Part shown: one piece after another, positions 1 through 7,362 of the stretch
How the letters are laid out: every line of letters starts with the position of its first letter
How positions within the stretch are numbered: position 1 is the first letter of the stretch
DNA from: CAZLDI01 sp964558415
GTDB lineage: Bacteria; Chloroflexota; Dehalococcoidia; SM23-28-2; RBG-16-64-32
DNA: 64,000 bases
Direction of reading: 5' to 3'
NCBI GenBank assembly: GCA_964558415.1
Contig: CAZLDI010000007.1
Location: forward strand, 62,001-126,000
Made by a program: the position numbers and the translations under genes
The notes under the pieces: generated by a model
Database searches by the model: none
Seen by the model: only the letters and a program-made list of their open reading frames with translations
What the model was told of the DNA's origin: nothing

Positions 1-804
1 GAATTCTCGCCGGGCCGCCTCATCTTCGTCCAGGAACTGGCGTACGATCTCTCCGCTTTCGGCGACCGTCGCCTCGACCAACGAAGCATCGGGGATAGCG
101 GCAGCCATTTCCCGCATCAAGGGGAGTACCCCCTTGGGGCCGTCAGTAAAGTGCACGAGAAGTGTCGGGGCTCGGACATGGTTCAACAAGTCCGTAACCT
201 CAGTGTCCATAGATTGTCTGTGGTAGGCAAGGAATTCCTCAGGAGACATGCTTGCTCGACATGCACTTGCCCACCTAAACGCGGCTTCTGCACTTGAATA
301 CTCCAGGGTCGCACTTGCTAATGCTAATGTGTATGATTCCCACTCATCCTCAATCATGCCTGTCAGTCCTGTGAGCACACGCAGCGTAGGCACTTGCGTA
401 TACCAATTGCCTGCAGACGCGTATCCCTCAGCCAAGACAAGTCGCGTGACACGTTCCGCATGAGTGGTAGAGAAGGTGATCGCTGTCGGAACGGCATGAC
501 TGTGAGCGTAAAGCGGAAACTTCTCCAGTCCCAAGTGATCGACGACCGTCACTAGATCAGTTAGTTGAGCCCTCAGAGAATAATCGGTGATGCCGTGTTC
601 GGAAGCGCCTGTTCCCCGGCCGTCATAAAACACTAACCTGCGATTGAACGCGTCGAACGATCGTTCCCAACCGTCAAAGCTCCTCCTCATGTGCAGGGTG
701 CCCCAAAGCGAACTGACTACAACTAGAGGAGGACCGTCCCCGATCAAGCTGTAGGCGATATTCACGCCGTCGCTCGTCTTGGCGTACTGGATGCGCGGCT
801 CCAT
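1..804 (-). CDS. alpha/beta hydrolase, 3' end outside window (probably fused to a signalling domain)
   Basis: Partial gene of at least 268 codons, starting at the ATG at 804 and running off the window at base 1. It opens with MEPRIQYAKTSDGVNIAYSL, typical of alpha/beta hydrolase domains found at the front of cyclase or LuxR-type regulators. Residues 59-65 (FYDGRGT) match the strand-turn before the oxyanion region. The expected G-x-S-x-G elbow reads A-H-S-H-A at residues 100-104, so Ser102 is kept but both glycines are lost. The visible end (IVRQFLDEDEAARREF) resembles the linker that normally precedes an adenylate cyclase domain; that the domain follows outside the window is inference. The start codon overlaps the stop of a 20-codon ORF (TGATG), suggesting translational coupling. 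Confidence 0.75.
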   Translation of the reverse strand, partial: MEPRIQYAKTSDGVNIAYSLIGDGPPLVVVSSLWGTLHMRRSFDGWERSFDAFNRRLVFYDGRGTGASEHGITDYSLRAQLTDLVTVVDHLGLEKFPLYAHSHAVPTAITFSTTHAERVTRLVLAEGYASAGNWYTQVPTLRVLTGLTGMIEDEWESYTLALASATLEYSSAEAAFRWASACRASMSPEEFLAYHRQSMDTEVTDLLNHVRAPTLLVHFTDGPKGVLPLMREMAAAIPDASLVEATVAESGEIVRQFLDEDEAARREF

Positions 805-866
805 CACGCCTCCCCCTCTCGCACCGCCCACACCCGCACCGGCTCCGTCGAGTCTTCCATCCTCAT
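804..866 (-). CDS. 20-residue leader ORF coupled to the hydrolase
   Basis: ATG at 866 and TGA at 804-806, the latter overlapping the hydrolase ATG as TGATG. A TAGAAT box lies on the minus strand at 873-878, six nt before the ATG, so a transcript from it would be nearly leaderless. The peptide contains STEPVRVWAV, which resembles the last residues of nucleotide cyclases (compare EEPVRVYDV at 2001-2027). It could be a leader peptide that delivers ribosomes to the hydrolase or the remnant of a cyclase tail. An in-frame TAG just upstream shows it is not the end of a longer intact gene. Confidence 0.4.
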   Translation of the reverse strand: MRMEDSTEPVRVWAVREGEA

Positions 867-872
867 GCCGCT

Positions 873-878
873 ATTCTA
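873..878 (-). promoter_or_regulatory. -10 box (TAGAAT) for the hydrolase transcript
   Basis: TAGAAT on the minus strand, 6 nt upstream of the ATG at 866. Similar boxes placed 6-11 nt before start codons recur in this window. No clear -35 hexamer is visible. Confidence 0.45.
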
Positions 879-943
879 GGGGCCGCGCACCGGAAGCGAA
901 AACGCCGCCCAGCAGGACGGCGCTCGCCCGATACCTGAACCAT

Positions 944-1333
944 TCATTCAGGCCAGAGGGGTAGCTGACGTTCAGTGACTTGTTCCTCGGCCTCGCGGCC
1001 AGCCTTGTCCGCCTGAATCAGCACGACTTCAATCATCCGCGCAAGCACCATCGGCCACGGCGCGTCGCTGTTCATCAGCCGCTCCTCCAACACTTTCGGC
1101 CCTTCCCCTTCGCGCTCCTCATTCCACAACTGGAGAAAAGGCCTGAGCACAGCTCCGAACCGCGCCGAGCCATACTTCTCCTCCACCGGGCGAAAGGCGA
1201 TTTCCATCACACGGTCAGTGAACGCCGCCCGGTAGGCATCCTGTTCATCTTCGGTGTATTCGTTCCAGTCCTTGCCATTGAGAATGAACCGCGATTCCAC
1301 GACGGTGACCTCGGTGCTCTTCTTTCTCGCCAT
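944..1333 (-). CDS. hypothetical protein, 129 aa
   Basis: Family not recognised. The product is a soluble, acidic, probably helical protein of 129 residues (MARKKSTEVTVVESRF...), rich in Glu and Arg, with no signal peptide or membrane segment. The start at 1333 is well supported by an AGGAGGT ribosome binding site eight nt upstream. It is divergent from the cyclase gene at 1427, and the 93 bp between them must hold both promoters. An overlapping plus-strand reading frame at 980-1417 has no ribosome binding site and an Arg/His/Pro-rich composition typical of antisense frames in GC-rich DNA. Confidence 0.65.
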   Translation of the reverse strand: MARKKSTEVTVVESRFILNGKDWNEYTEDEQDAYRAAFTDRVMEIAFRPVEEKYGSARFGAVLRPFLQLWNEEREGEGPKVLEERLMNSDAPWPMVLARMIEVVLIQADKAGREAEEQVTERQLPLWPE

Positions 1334-1414
1334 CGATGTGACCTCCTAAGCTGGCTTGCTGCACGTTGGAAAAGAGACGACCCGCCGAAGTGGGCCGTTA
1401 CCCTGTTCAACTGC

Positions 1415-1420
1415 TAGACT
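1415..1420 (+). promoter_or_regulatory. -10 box (TAGACT) before the cyclase gene
   Basis: TAGACT ends 6 nt before the GTG start at 1427, so the mRNA would start at or very near the start codon. No Shine-Dalgarno sequence is present. Confidence 0.4.
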
Positions 1421-1426
1421 GACGCC

Positions 1427-2023
1427 GTGACTACGCTATCGCGCCGGTTGCCGTCCACTCGTACGAATATGAAATGCGAGACGACGGTTGACATCGTGGG
1501 CCACACGGAGATGATGTCGCGGCTGGGGGATGAGCGGGGGCGAGCGGTGCTGCGGGAGCACGAGCGGATCACGCGGGAGGTGCTCGCGGCGCACGGAGGG
1601 ACGGAGGTGAAGACGATGGGGGACGGGTTCATGGCCTCGTTCGGGAGTTTGACGAAGGCGGTGGAGTGCGCGGTGGCGCTGCAGCGGGCGTTTGACGAGC
1701 GGAATCGGGGCGTGGGGGCGGGTTTGACGACATCTGAAGGCGTGGCGGGATCGCCCCGTGCGAAACCCGCCCCTACGGAGCCGTTGTCCGTCCGTGTTGG
1801 GCTGAATGCGGGGGAGCCGATTGAGGAGGAGGGCCCAGACGGGCAGAGAGATCTGTTCGGGGCGACGGTGATCCTGGCGTCGCGGATCGCGGCGCGGGCG
1901 GAGGGCGGGGAGATACTGGTGGCGGATACGGTGCGCGGGCTGTGCAGCGGGAAGGGGTTCTTGTTCGCGGACCGCGGGGAGTTCGCGGCCAAGGGGTTTC
2001 GAGGAGCCGGTGCGGGTGTATGA
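1427..2023 (+). CDS. class III nucleotide cyclase domain protein with shifted 3' end
   Basis: Encodes a single class III adenylate/guanylate cyclase catalytic domain. VDIVGHTEMMSRLGD carries the first metal-binding Asp and KTMGDGFMASF the second; DLFGATVILASRIAA is the region of the transition-state Asn and Arg, where the Asn is replaced (VILASR) but the Arg stays, so activity is doubtful. Residues about 95-118 (GAGLTTSEGVAG...) are an insertion produced by a palindromic repeat at 1713-1775. The frame ends at 2023 in GFRGAGAGV, but removing one T of TTT at 1997-1999 gives GFEEPVRVYDVRW, the usual cyclase end, with a stop at 2061-2063. A recent frameshift or an assembly error in the GGGGTTT run is likely. 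The start is GTG with a -10 box immediately upstream. Confidence 0.75.
   Translation: MTTLSRRLPSTRTNMKCETTVDIVGHTEMMSRLGDERGRAVLREHERITREVLAAHGGTEVKTMGDGFMASFGSLTKAVECAVALQRAFDERNRGVGAGLTTSEGVAGSPRAKPAPTEPLSVRVGLNAGEPIEEEGPDGQRDLFGATVILASRIAARAEGGEILVADTVRGLCSGKGFLFADRGEFAAKGFRGAGAGV
1713..1775. repeat. palindromic repeat R3 inside the cyclase gene
   Basis: The two arms GGGGGCGGGTTTG (from 1714) and CGAAACCCGCCCCTAC (1761-1775) are reverse complements apart from the ends, separated by about 35 bp. The same arms occur, almost fused, at 9350-9376 between panC and panB. Here the element is read through in frame and adds about 22 residues to the cyclase domain. Confidence 0.7.
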
Positions 2024-2068
2024 CGTGAGGTGGCGGGGGCGATGGCTAGTGGTTAGTGGTTAGCGGGC

Positions 2069-2974
2069 ATGTCTATACTCGCTGTAGGTTCAATCGCTTT
2101 CGACACGATCAAGACTCCCTTCGGGGAGGCGAAGGATATCGTCGGTGGTTCGCTGACCTACTTTGCGGTGGCCGCCTCTTACTTCACCGACGTTAATCTA
2201 GTGGCGGTCGTCGGGGAGGACTTCAACGAGCAGATGCAGGTGTTTGCCGGCAGGCGCATCGACCTGCAGGGGGTGGAGCGCGCTAACGGCAAGACGTTCC
2301 GTTGGGGCGGCGAATACAGCTACAACCTGAACAGCCGCGAGACGCTGTTCACGGAACTAAACGTCTTCGAGAGTTTTCAGCCCGCCCTGCCGGAGTCCTA
2401 CAAGCAGGCCGATATCGTCTTCCTAGGCAATATGCATCCTTCGCTGCAACTGAGCGTGCTGGAGCAGGTGACCTCGAAGCGGCTTGTCGGCATGGACTCG
2501 ATGAACCTCTGGATCGAGACTACACCCAGCAACCTACGCGAAGCCTTGAAACAGGTCGACATCCTGAAGATCGATGATTCGGAAGCGCGGCAGCTCTCCG
2601 GCGAGTACAATCTTCGCAAAGCAGCCGCCGTGATCCAGACGATGGGTCCGAGGATGCTGGTAGCGACTCGAGGCTCGCACGGCTCGATGCTGTTCAATCA
2701 GTCAGACATCTTCGCAGTGGCGGCCTATCCAGTGGTGGACGAAGTCGATCCCACCGGCGCCGGCGATAGTTTCGCCGGCGGCTTCTTCGGGTACCTGGCA
2801 CAGAACCCGTGGTTGGACGAGGATGTGCTCCGCCGCGCCGTCATCTTTGGCAGTGTGATGGGCTCCTTCTGCGTCGAAGACTTCGGCACGCGTCGTTTGG
2901 AGCGTCTGACTTTCGACGAGATCCTCGATCGCTACCGCCGGATCAAGCAGCTCACGCACTTCGAGGACCTCTAA
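2069..2974 (+). CDS. PfkB-family carbohydrate/nucleoside kinase
   Basis: A 301-residue ribokinase/PfkB-fold kinase that phosphorylates a sugar or nucleoside hydroxyl with ATP. The N-terminal MSILAVGSIAFD and the glycine-rich VGGSLTYFAVAAS (residues 25-37) are the substrate side. Signature 2, DPTGAGDSFAGGF at residues 227-239, contains the catalytic base Asp233 and the anion hole. The length is normal for the family. The substrate cannot be told from sequence: the family includes ribokinase, adenosine kinase and 1-phosphofructokinase. It starts 5 nt after the shifted-frame stop of the cyclase, so the two were probably cotranscribed. A GTGGTTAGTGGTTAG simple repeat sits in the spacer. Confidence 0.85.
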   Translation: MSILAVGSIAFDTIKTPFGEAKDIVGGSLTYFAVAASYFTDVNLVAVVGEDFNEQMQVFAGRRIDLQGVERANGKTFRWGGEYSYNLNSRETLFTELNVFESFQPALPESYKQADIVFLGNMHPSLQLSVLEQVTSKRLVGMDSMNLWIETTPSNLREALKQVDILKIDDSEARQLSGEYNLRKAAAVIQTMGPRMLVATRGSHGSMLFNQSDIFAVAAYPVVDEVDPTGAGDSFAGGFFGYLAQNPWLDEDVLRRAVIFGSVMGSFCVEDFGTRRLERLTFDEILDRYRRIKQLTHFEDL

Positions 2975-3060
2975 ATGAGCGGAGGCTCAGGGCCGGTGGC
3001 GGGTGTATCCGGTGTGAGGGGCGGGAGTAAGACGGGCGTCAGCCGCGTTCGCACCCCGCG

Positions 3061-3127
3061 CCCCGCCAGATTCCTTCGCGAAGGAACGTCGTGCTGTGGT
3101 TCGAACCTTATCTCGCTCAGAATGACA
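3061..3127. repeat. dispersed intergenic repeat R1, copy a
   Basis: Begins CCAGATTCCTTCGCG and ends CGCTCAGAATGACA, with a variable centre containing the palindrome GGTTCGAACC. It lies between the convergent PfkB and SnoaL-like genes. At least seven further copies occur in the window. Confidence 0.75.
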
Positions 3128-3186
3128 TTGCTACTCGATGCAGGGATGTCGATGCGGGAGTAAGAGGTGAGGTGGTGGCCCGGAGA

Positions 3187-3594
3187 CTAAGCCCAGAAGT
3201 CTTCGACGTGGGCGAGGTCCCAGACGTATTCCCATAGTTCGGTGATCTTGCCCTCGTGGATTGTGACGCGGAGAGCGGTTGGGTTGTCGAGGGTCTTGCC
3301 GTTGCGCTGACCGTGGCCGGTGAAGAGCGCGACGGCGCCATCATCGCTCGCAGTGATGTCATGAAGGTCCATACGGAAGGCGCCCTGGGTGAGGGTCATC
3401 ACGGAGGCGAGGAAGCGGAAGATGGCCTCGTGGCCGCGGTGGTCGCCGGCGAGCGCGCCGCGGCTGCCGGGAAAATGCCAGACGGCGTCTTCGGCGATCA
3501 GGGTGCGGACCGCGGCCACGTCGCGGTGTTCGAAGGCGGCGAAGAGGCTGCGGACTAAGACGGCGTTACGGTGTTCAGATATCCGTTGCCCCAT
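3187..3594 (-). CDS. SnoaL-like (NTF2-fold) protein
   Basis: Small protein of 135 residues with the SnoaL/NTF2-like cone fold: helical N-terminus (RNAVLVRSLFAAFEHRDVAA), then the typical LIAEDAVWHFPG and GHEAIFRFLASV segments, then the end strand ITELWEYVWD. Members are isomerases, hydrolases or simple binding proteins, and no catalytic residue can be assigned. The ATG at 3594 overlaps the TGA of the upstream MFS gene by one base (TGATG), so it is the second gene of a coupled pair. A TTG at 3597 is an alternative start. It may act on or bind a substrate of the exporter; that link rests only on position. Confidence 0.8.
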   Translation of the reverse strand: MGQRISEHRNAVLVRSLFAAFEHRDVAAVRTLIAEDAVWHFPGSRGALAGDHRGHEAIFRFLASVMTLTQGAFRMDLHDITASDDGAVALFTGHGQRNGKTLDNPTALRVTIHEGKITELWEYVWDLAHVEDFWA

Positions 3595-5084
3595 CAAACT
3601 GCGCTGGCTTCGACGCGATCGGGCACTGGAGAGGCCTGTCTCGTGAGTTCACTGATCTCCGGCGGGAAGCGATGGATGAAGAGGGAAGATACGAAGGCGA
3701 GAACCGACATCGCGAGAAGTACGGCGAAGATGAGGTGGAAAAGGCCGATGCCCGGCGCGCCTGAGTCCGTGTTGAGGACGGCGCCGAGGATGCCAGCGCC
3801 GACGATGCTGCCGAGATAGCGCATCATCGAGTTGGTACCGGCGGCGGTGCCCGCCATGGACCTGGGCGTGGACTCGATGGCGGCGGCGCTTGCGGAGCCA
3901 AAGCTGAAAGACATGCCTATGCCGAGGAGAACCAGCATTGAGGCCAGGAAGGGGTACGAAGAGCCTTCGTCGAGCCCGAACGCCAGCGCGCCGGCGCTGG
4001 CGGCGAGGAGGACGCTGCCACCCGTGACAAGCGGCCGCCGGCCCAAGGCGTCCGAGGCGCGGCCGGCGAACGGCGAGATGAAGATCATCGGGAGCGAGAT
4101 GGCGGTAAGCAGGAGGCCCGTACGCCCGCTGCCGCCGTTCTGGACCTCTTTGATGAAGAAGGGGATGGTAAGGAGGGTGGTGTACATCACCAGATTGCCA
4201 AGCGCGATGTAGACGGTGGCGGCAGAATAGGAACGAATACGAAATAGCCGCCATTCCACGACAGGGTTGGGTGCGCTGAACTGGCGGCTGACGAAGATGG
4301 CGAGGGAAACGATCAGTGCCGTCATCGCCGCTACAACGACGATGAGGGTCTGGTCACCGCTGAGGGCGTTGAGAAGAAAGGTGATGGTTACCAGGAGGGC
4401 AGCCAGGGAGAGACCGCCGATCCAGTCAAGGTTAAACCTCGTTCGCTCACGCGGCGCGCGATAGGCGAGGAGGGCCTGGCAAACGAGGGCGGCCGCGACG
4501 AGCGGGATGTTCATCAGAAACAGTAAGCGCCAGGAGCCCAACGCGAGGAGCCCAGCGCCGAGGAGGGGGCCGACCCCGGCAGAGATAGCGATAGCAGAAC
4601 CGGTGAAACCTCCGGACCGACCCAACTGATTCGGGGGGAGCGACTCGCGGAGCATCGCCATTCCGTTAGGGATGACGGTGGCGCCGACGAGAGCCTGGCC
4701 CGTGCGAAAAAGGATGAGCAGGGGGAATGAAGGCGCCGCGGCGCAGGCGAGCGAGAGGGCGAGGAAGGCGATGAGGCCGGTGCGAAAGACGGTGGCGCGG
4801 CCGAGCTGGTCGCCGAGGCGGCCGCCGAGAGGTTGGGCAACGGCCATGGCGATAAGATAGGCAGAGACGAGCCAGGCGATCCCGGCGTGGCCAACGCTAA
4901 AGTCGTCACGCAGCTCCGGCAGGGCAACGGTGAGCATGGTGGAATTGAGGGGGGCGAGGACGCCGCCGAGGGAGACGGTGAGCAGCAGGAGAGCGTACTT
5001 TGGGGGAGGACCGCCCGGCGATTCGAGACGCAAGGGCGCGTCCGAGCGCGGCGCCGCGCCGGAAGGCGCGTCATTTTCGGGCAT
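3594..5084 (-). CDS. MFS drug exporter, DHA2/EmrB-QacA type
   Basis: Integral membrane proton antiporter of 496 residues, long enough for the 14-helix DHA2 layout. GGRLGDQLGRATVFR (about residues 85-100) is the loop 2-3 MFS signature, and GPLLGAGLL follows the antiporter-type motif C region. The N-terminal 28 residues are hydrophilic and Pro-rich. Likely function is proton-driven export of hydrophobic compounds; the substrate is unknown. The start overlaps the stop of a 23-codon ORF (TGATG), and its own stop overlaps the start of the SnoaL-like gene, so the three are translationally linked. Confidence 0.88.
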   Translation of the reverse strand: MPENDAPSGAAPRSDAPLRLESPGGPPPKYALLLLTVSLGGVLAPLNSTMLTVALPELRDDFSVGHAGIAWLVSAYLIAMAVAQPLGGRLGDQLGRATVFRTGLIAFLALSLACAAAPSFPLLILFRTGQALVGATVIPNGMAMLRESLPPNQLGRSGGFTGSAIAISAGVGPLLGAGLLALGSWRLLFLMNIPLVAAALVCQALLAYRAPRERTRFNLDWIGGLSLAALLVTITFLLNALSGDQTLIVVVAAMTALIVSLAIFVSRQFSAPNPVVEWRLFRIRSYSAATVYIALGNLVMYTTLLTIPFFIKEVQNGGSGRTGLLLTAISLPMIFISPFAGRASDALGRRPLVTGGSVLLAASAGALAFGLDEGSSYPFLASMLVLLGIGMSFSFGSASAAAIESTPRSMAGTAAGTNSMMRYLGSIVGAGILGAVLNTDSGAPGIGLFHLIFAVLLAMSVLAFVSSLFIHRFPPEISELTRQASPVPDRVEASAV

Positions 5085-5155
5085 CAGTTCCCCATTTTGA
5101 AGGTGCCGCCGGTGCTGTCGACGGTCATCGTGTGTCCAGGTCTGGATGTGGTCAT
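5084..5155 (-). CDS. 23-residue leader ORF coupled to the MFS gene
   Basis: ATG at 5155 and TGA at 5084-5086, which overlaps the MFS ATG as TGATG. The predicted peptide (MTTSRPGHTMTVDSTGGTFK then MGN) matches no family I recognise. Its position repeats the arrangement at 804-866, where a mini-ORF also ends in the start codon of a larger gene. A TAGAGT hexamer lies about 16 nt upstream. It may be a leader peptide controlling exporter expression or a chance ORF; comparative conservation would decide. Confidence 0.35.
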   Translation of the reverse strand: MTTSRPGHTMTVDSTGGTFKMGN

Positions 5156-5214
5156 GACTCGTTTCCGACTCTAAGGCTAACGCGTTCGTACGCTGATGAC
5201 GCGATAGTTACCTG

Positions 5215-5802
5215 TCATCCGTCTACGCGGACGCGGGCAAAGTGGGCGAGCGCGAGCCGCACCTTCTCCTCGATCGGGGCGTCCGCGGGCAGGGTGCTGC
5301 GAGCGACGGCGTCTACGGCCTCGGCCTGGGAGTAGCCGAGGCCCATGAGGGCAGCGACGACTTCCTCTGATTCGACGCCGGCAATGGTGACGGGCGCCGC
5401 GCCGGAGGTCATCTTGTCGCGGAGGTCCAGCACTATGCGCGAGGCGAGCTTCTGGCCGACGCCGGGCGCGCGGGCGAGCGCCGCAGCGTTGCCGGAGGCG
5501 ATGGCGTAGGAGAGCTCATCGGCATCGAGGACGGAGAGGAGGGCAAGGGCGACTTTGGGGCCGACGCCGTTGACGGCGATCAGCGTTTGAAAAAGGCGCT
5601 GGGAGTGGGCATCCAGAAAGCCGTAGAGGGTCATGGAATCTTCGCGAACAACGAGGTGGGTATGCAGGGTGATCTCGGCGCCGTGGCTCGCCTGGGCGCC
5701 GGTGTTGGGTGTGACGTAAACGAGGTAGCCGACGCCGCCGACATCAACAATCAGGTGGTCGGGGCCGCGGTCCAGGAGAGTTCCGGTGAGGCGGGCGATC
5801 AT
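5215..5802 (-). CDS. ruvA: Holliday junction DNA helicase RuvA
   Basis: Junction-binding subunit that forms tetramers around Holliday junctions and recruits the RuvB motor. It is 195 residues, the usual length. Domain I starts MIARLTGTLLDRGPDHLIVD; the two helix-hairpin-helix motifs are VNGVGPKVALALL and APGVGQKLASRIV; domain III, the RuvB-binding part, is VVAALMGLGYSQAEAVDAV. It lies downstream of ruvC and yebC on the same strand, the common yebC-ruvC-ruvA order, but ruvB is not next to it. A repeat-filled gap of 176 bp separates it from ruvC. Confidence 0.95.
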   Translation of the reverse strand: MIARLTGTLLDRGPDHLIVDVGGVGYLVYVTPNTGAQASHGAEITLHTHLVVREDSMTLYGFLDAHSQRLFQTLIAVNGVGPKVALALLSVLDADELSYAIASGNAAALARAPGVGQKLASRIVLDLRDKMTSGAAPVTIAGVESEEVVAALMGLGYSQAEAVDAVARSTLPADAPIEEKVRLALAHFARVRVDG

Positions 5803-5807
5803 GGGGG

Positions 5808-5998
5808 AGGGGACAGGGGACGGGTTGTGCGCGCGCGAGTCGTCATTGCTCCGCTCATCCTACGAGAACCTCAGGATGAGCGGGAAGGGGCAGGGGACGG
5901 GGCACGGAATCCGGGGGCGCGAGTCGCCGTTGGTCCGCTCATGCGTTCGGCTCGGCTCAGGACAGGCCCACGAGCATCTCAGGGTGACCGGGAAGGGG
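5808..5998. repeat. two adjacent repeat units between ruvC and ruvA
   Basis: Two similar stretches of 80-110 bp follow each other. Each has a G-rich GGGGACAGGGGACGGG-like part and a palindromic R2 element: a clear one at 5851-5883 (CCGCTCATCC ... AGGATGAGCGG) and a degraded one at 5937-5991. The second unit reaches into the 3' end of ruvC. Confidence 0.65.
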
Positions 5999-6566
5999 CG
6001 CGGGTTGCAGACTCGGCATGGCGAGCGCCGATTGGTGAGCCGCGTTTGAGGGCGTGGCAGAGGGCGACGGCGAGAGCGTCTGCGGCGTCCGGGGACTTCG
6101 GGGGCTCTGCGAGATCAAGGAGGGCCTGCACCATGAGCTGGACCTGCTCCTTGCTGCCGCGGCCGTAGGAGGTGACGAACTGCTTGACTTCCAGAGGCTT
6201 GTAGAGAAAGACAGGCAGGCCGGCCTGCGCGGCGACCAGCAAAGCAGCGGCGCGCGCCTCGCCGACGGCGACGGCGGCGCGGACGTGGCCGGTGATGAAG
6301 TCCTCGACGGCGACTTCGTCAGGCCCGGCGTCGTGGACGACACCTGTGAGAGCATCGTGGATGCGCAGGAGACGCTCGGCGTGGGAAGCCTTCTGGGGCA
6401 GGTTGATCGCCCCGAAGTCGACCGCGGTGTGCCGCGACCCCTCGACGCGGATGACGCCGTAGCCGGTGACGATGAGGCCCGGGTCGATGCCGAGGATGAT
6501 GAGCGGGCCTTTGGAGACGCCTACCGGCTGCGTACCAGAGCTCCTCAGGATATGCGGAGAAGGCAC
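5979..6566 (-). CDS. ruvC: crossover junction endodeoxyribonuclease RuvC
   Basis: Resolves Holliday junctions by paired nicks inside the RuvABC complex. The core begins LIILGIDPGLIVTGYGVI, with the first catalytic Asp in GIDPG. VAVEDFITGHV supplies the catalytic Glu, and the final acidic pair is in SPDAADALAVALCHA. RuvC normally starts just before IILGIDPG; here the only clear start (ATG 6566) adds about 20 residues whose DNA resembles degraded R2 repeat. The C-terminal 20 residues are also encoded by repeat sequence, so both ends seem to be extended by repeats. The ATG is 2 bp after the yebC stop. Confidence 0.92.
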   Translation of the reverse strand: MPSPHILRSSGTQPVGVSKGPLIILGIDPGLIVTGYGVIRVEGSRHTAVDFGAINLPQKASHAERLLRIHDALTGVVHDAGPDEVAVEDFITGHVRAAVAVGEARAAALLVAAQAGLPVFLYKPLEVKQFVTSYGRGSKEQVQLMVQALLDLAEPPKSPDAADALAVALCHALKRGSPIGARHAESATRAPSRSP

Positions 6567-6568
6567 GC

Positions 6569-7324
6569 TCAGCTGGAGGCGTATTCCATCAGCGCCGACT
6601 CCGGGAAGTCCGCGTTGGAATACACCTTCTGCACGTCGTCGAGGTCCTCGATCTGGTCGAGAAGGCGGAGGGCCTGAAGCGCTATCTTGTCGTCGACCGG
6701 CGTGGCGTTTTTTGGGAGCATGGCGAGTTCCGCGGTGTCGATCTTAAGACCGGCGTCTGCCAACTGGCGGCGGACTTTGTCGAGATCCGTTGGGCCTGTG
6801 TAGACCTCCACGAACGCTCCCTCGACCCGCACGTCGTCCGCACCGGCGTCAATCGCGACGAGGGCTAGCTCTTCCGGATCGCGGCCGGCGGTATCGAGCG
6901 TGATGAGACCCCTATTATCGAACTGCCAGGCGACGCTACCGGACTCGCCGAGGGTGCCACCACCGCGGGTGAGAGTGGTGCGGAGGTCGGAGACGGTGCG
7001 GTTACGGTTGTCGGTCAGGGTCTGGACGAGGATAGCGACACCGCCGGGACCGTAGCCCTCGAAGGTGATCTCCTGAAGGGCGGCTGCGCCCTCGCCGGCG
7101 CCGGAACCGCGCTCGATGGCGCGCTTGATGGTGTCGAGGGGCATATTCTCCGCGCGGGCCTTCTCGACGGCGAGGCGGAGGCGGGAGTTCATGGCCGGAT
7201 CGCCGCCACCTTCGCGCGCAGCGACAGTCACCTCGCGGGAGAGTTTGGTGAAGATGGCGCCGCGTTTGGCGTCGTTGCCGCCCTTCTGGCGCTTGATCGT
7301 GGACCAGTGAGAATGTCCGCCCAT
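6569..7324 (-). CDS. yebC: YebC/PmpR-family protein (translation factor TACO1-like)
   Basis: A 251-residue member of the YebC family, described as transcriptional regulators and more recently as factors that help ribosomes through polyproline-like stalls. It starts with the invariant MGGHSHWSTIKRQKG; the second conserved block GRNMPLDTIKRAIERG-like segment is here AENMPLDTIKRAIERG. The fold has three domains, and the acidic cleft includes the ALVAIDAGADDV region. It is the first gene of yebC-ruvC-ruvA. A minus-strand TAGAAT box at 7336-7341 ends 11 nt before the ATG, leaving almost no 5' leader. Confidence 0.95.
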   Translation of the reverse strand: MGGHSHWSTIKRQKGGNDAKRGAIFTKLSREVTVAAREGGGDPAMNSRLRLAVEKARAENMPLDTIKRAIERGSGAGEGAAALQEITFEGYGPGGVAILVQTLTDNRNRTVSDLRTTLTRGGGTLGESGSVAWQFDNRGLITLDTAGRDPEELALVAIDAGADDVRVEGAFVEVYTGPTDLDKVRRQLADAGLKIDTAELAMLPKNATPVDDKIALQALRLLDQIEDLDDVQKVYSNADFPESALMEYASS

Positions 7325-7335
7325 GGGCTAGGGGT

Positions 7336-7341
7336 ATTCTA
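7336..7341 (-). promoter_or_regulatory. -10 box for the yebC-ruvCA operon
   Basis: TAGAAT on the minus strand, 11 nt before the yebC ATG at 7324. Transcription would begin within about five nt of the start codon. No ribosome binding site is seen in that gap. Confidence 0.45.
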
Positions 7342-7362
7342 GCACGCAGTGGAGGGTGCGGA

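Noticed and set aside
980..1417. 145-codon plus-strand frame opposite the small hypothetical gene
   Set aside because: No ribosome binding site and antisense-like composition; the minus-strand gene has an AGGAGGT site.
3090..3115. GGTTCGAACC, similar to a tRNA T-loop
   Set aside because: No acceptor, D or anticodon arms fit around it; it is the palindromic centre of an R1 repeat.
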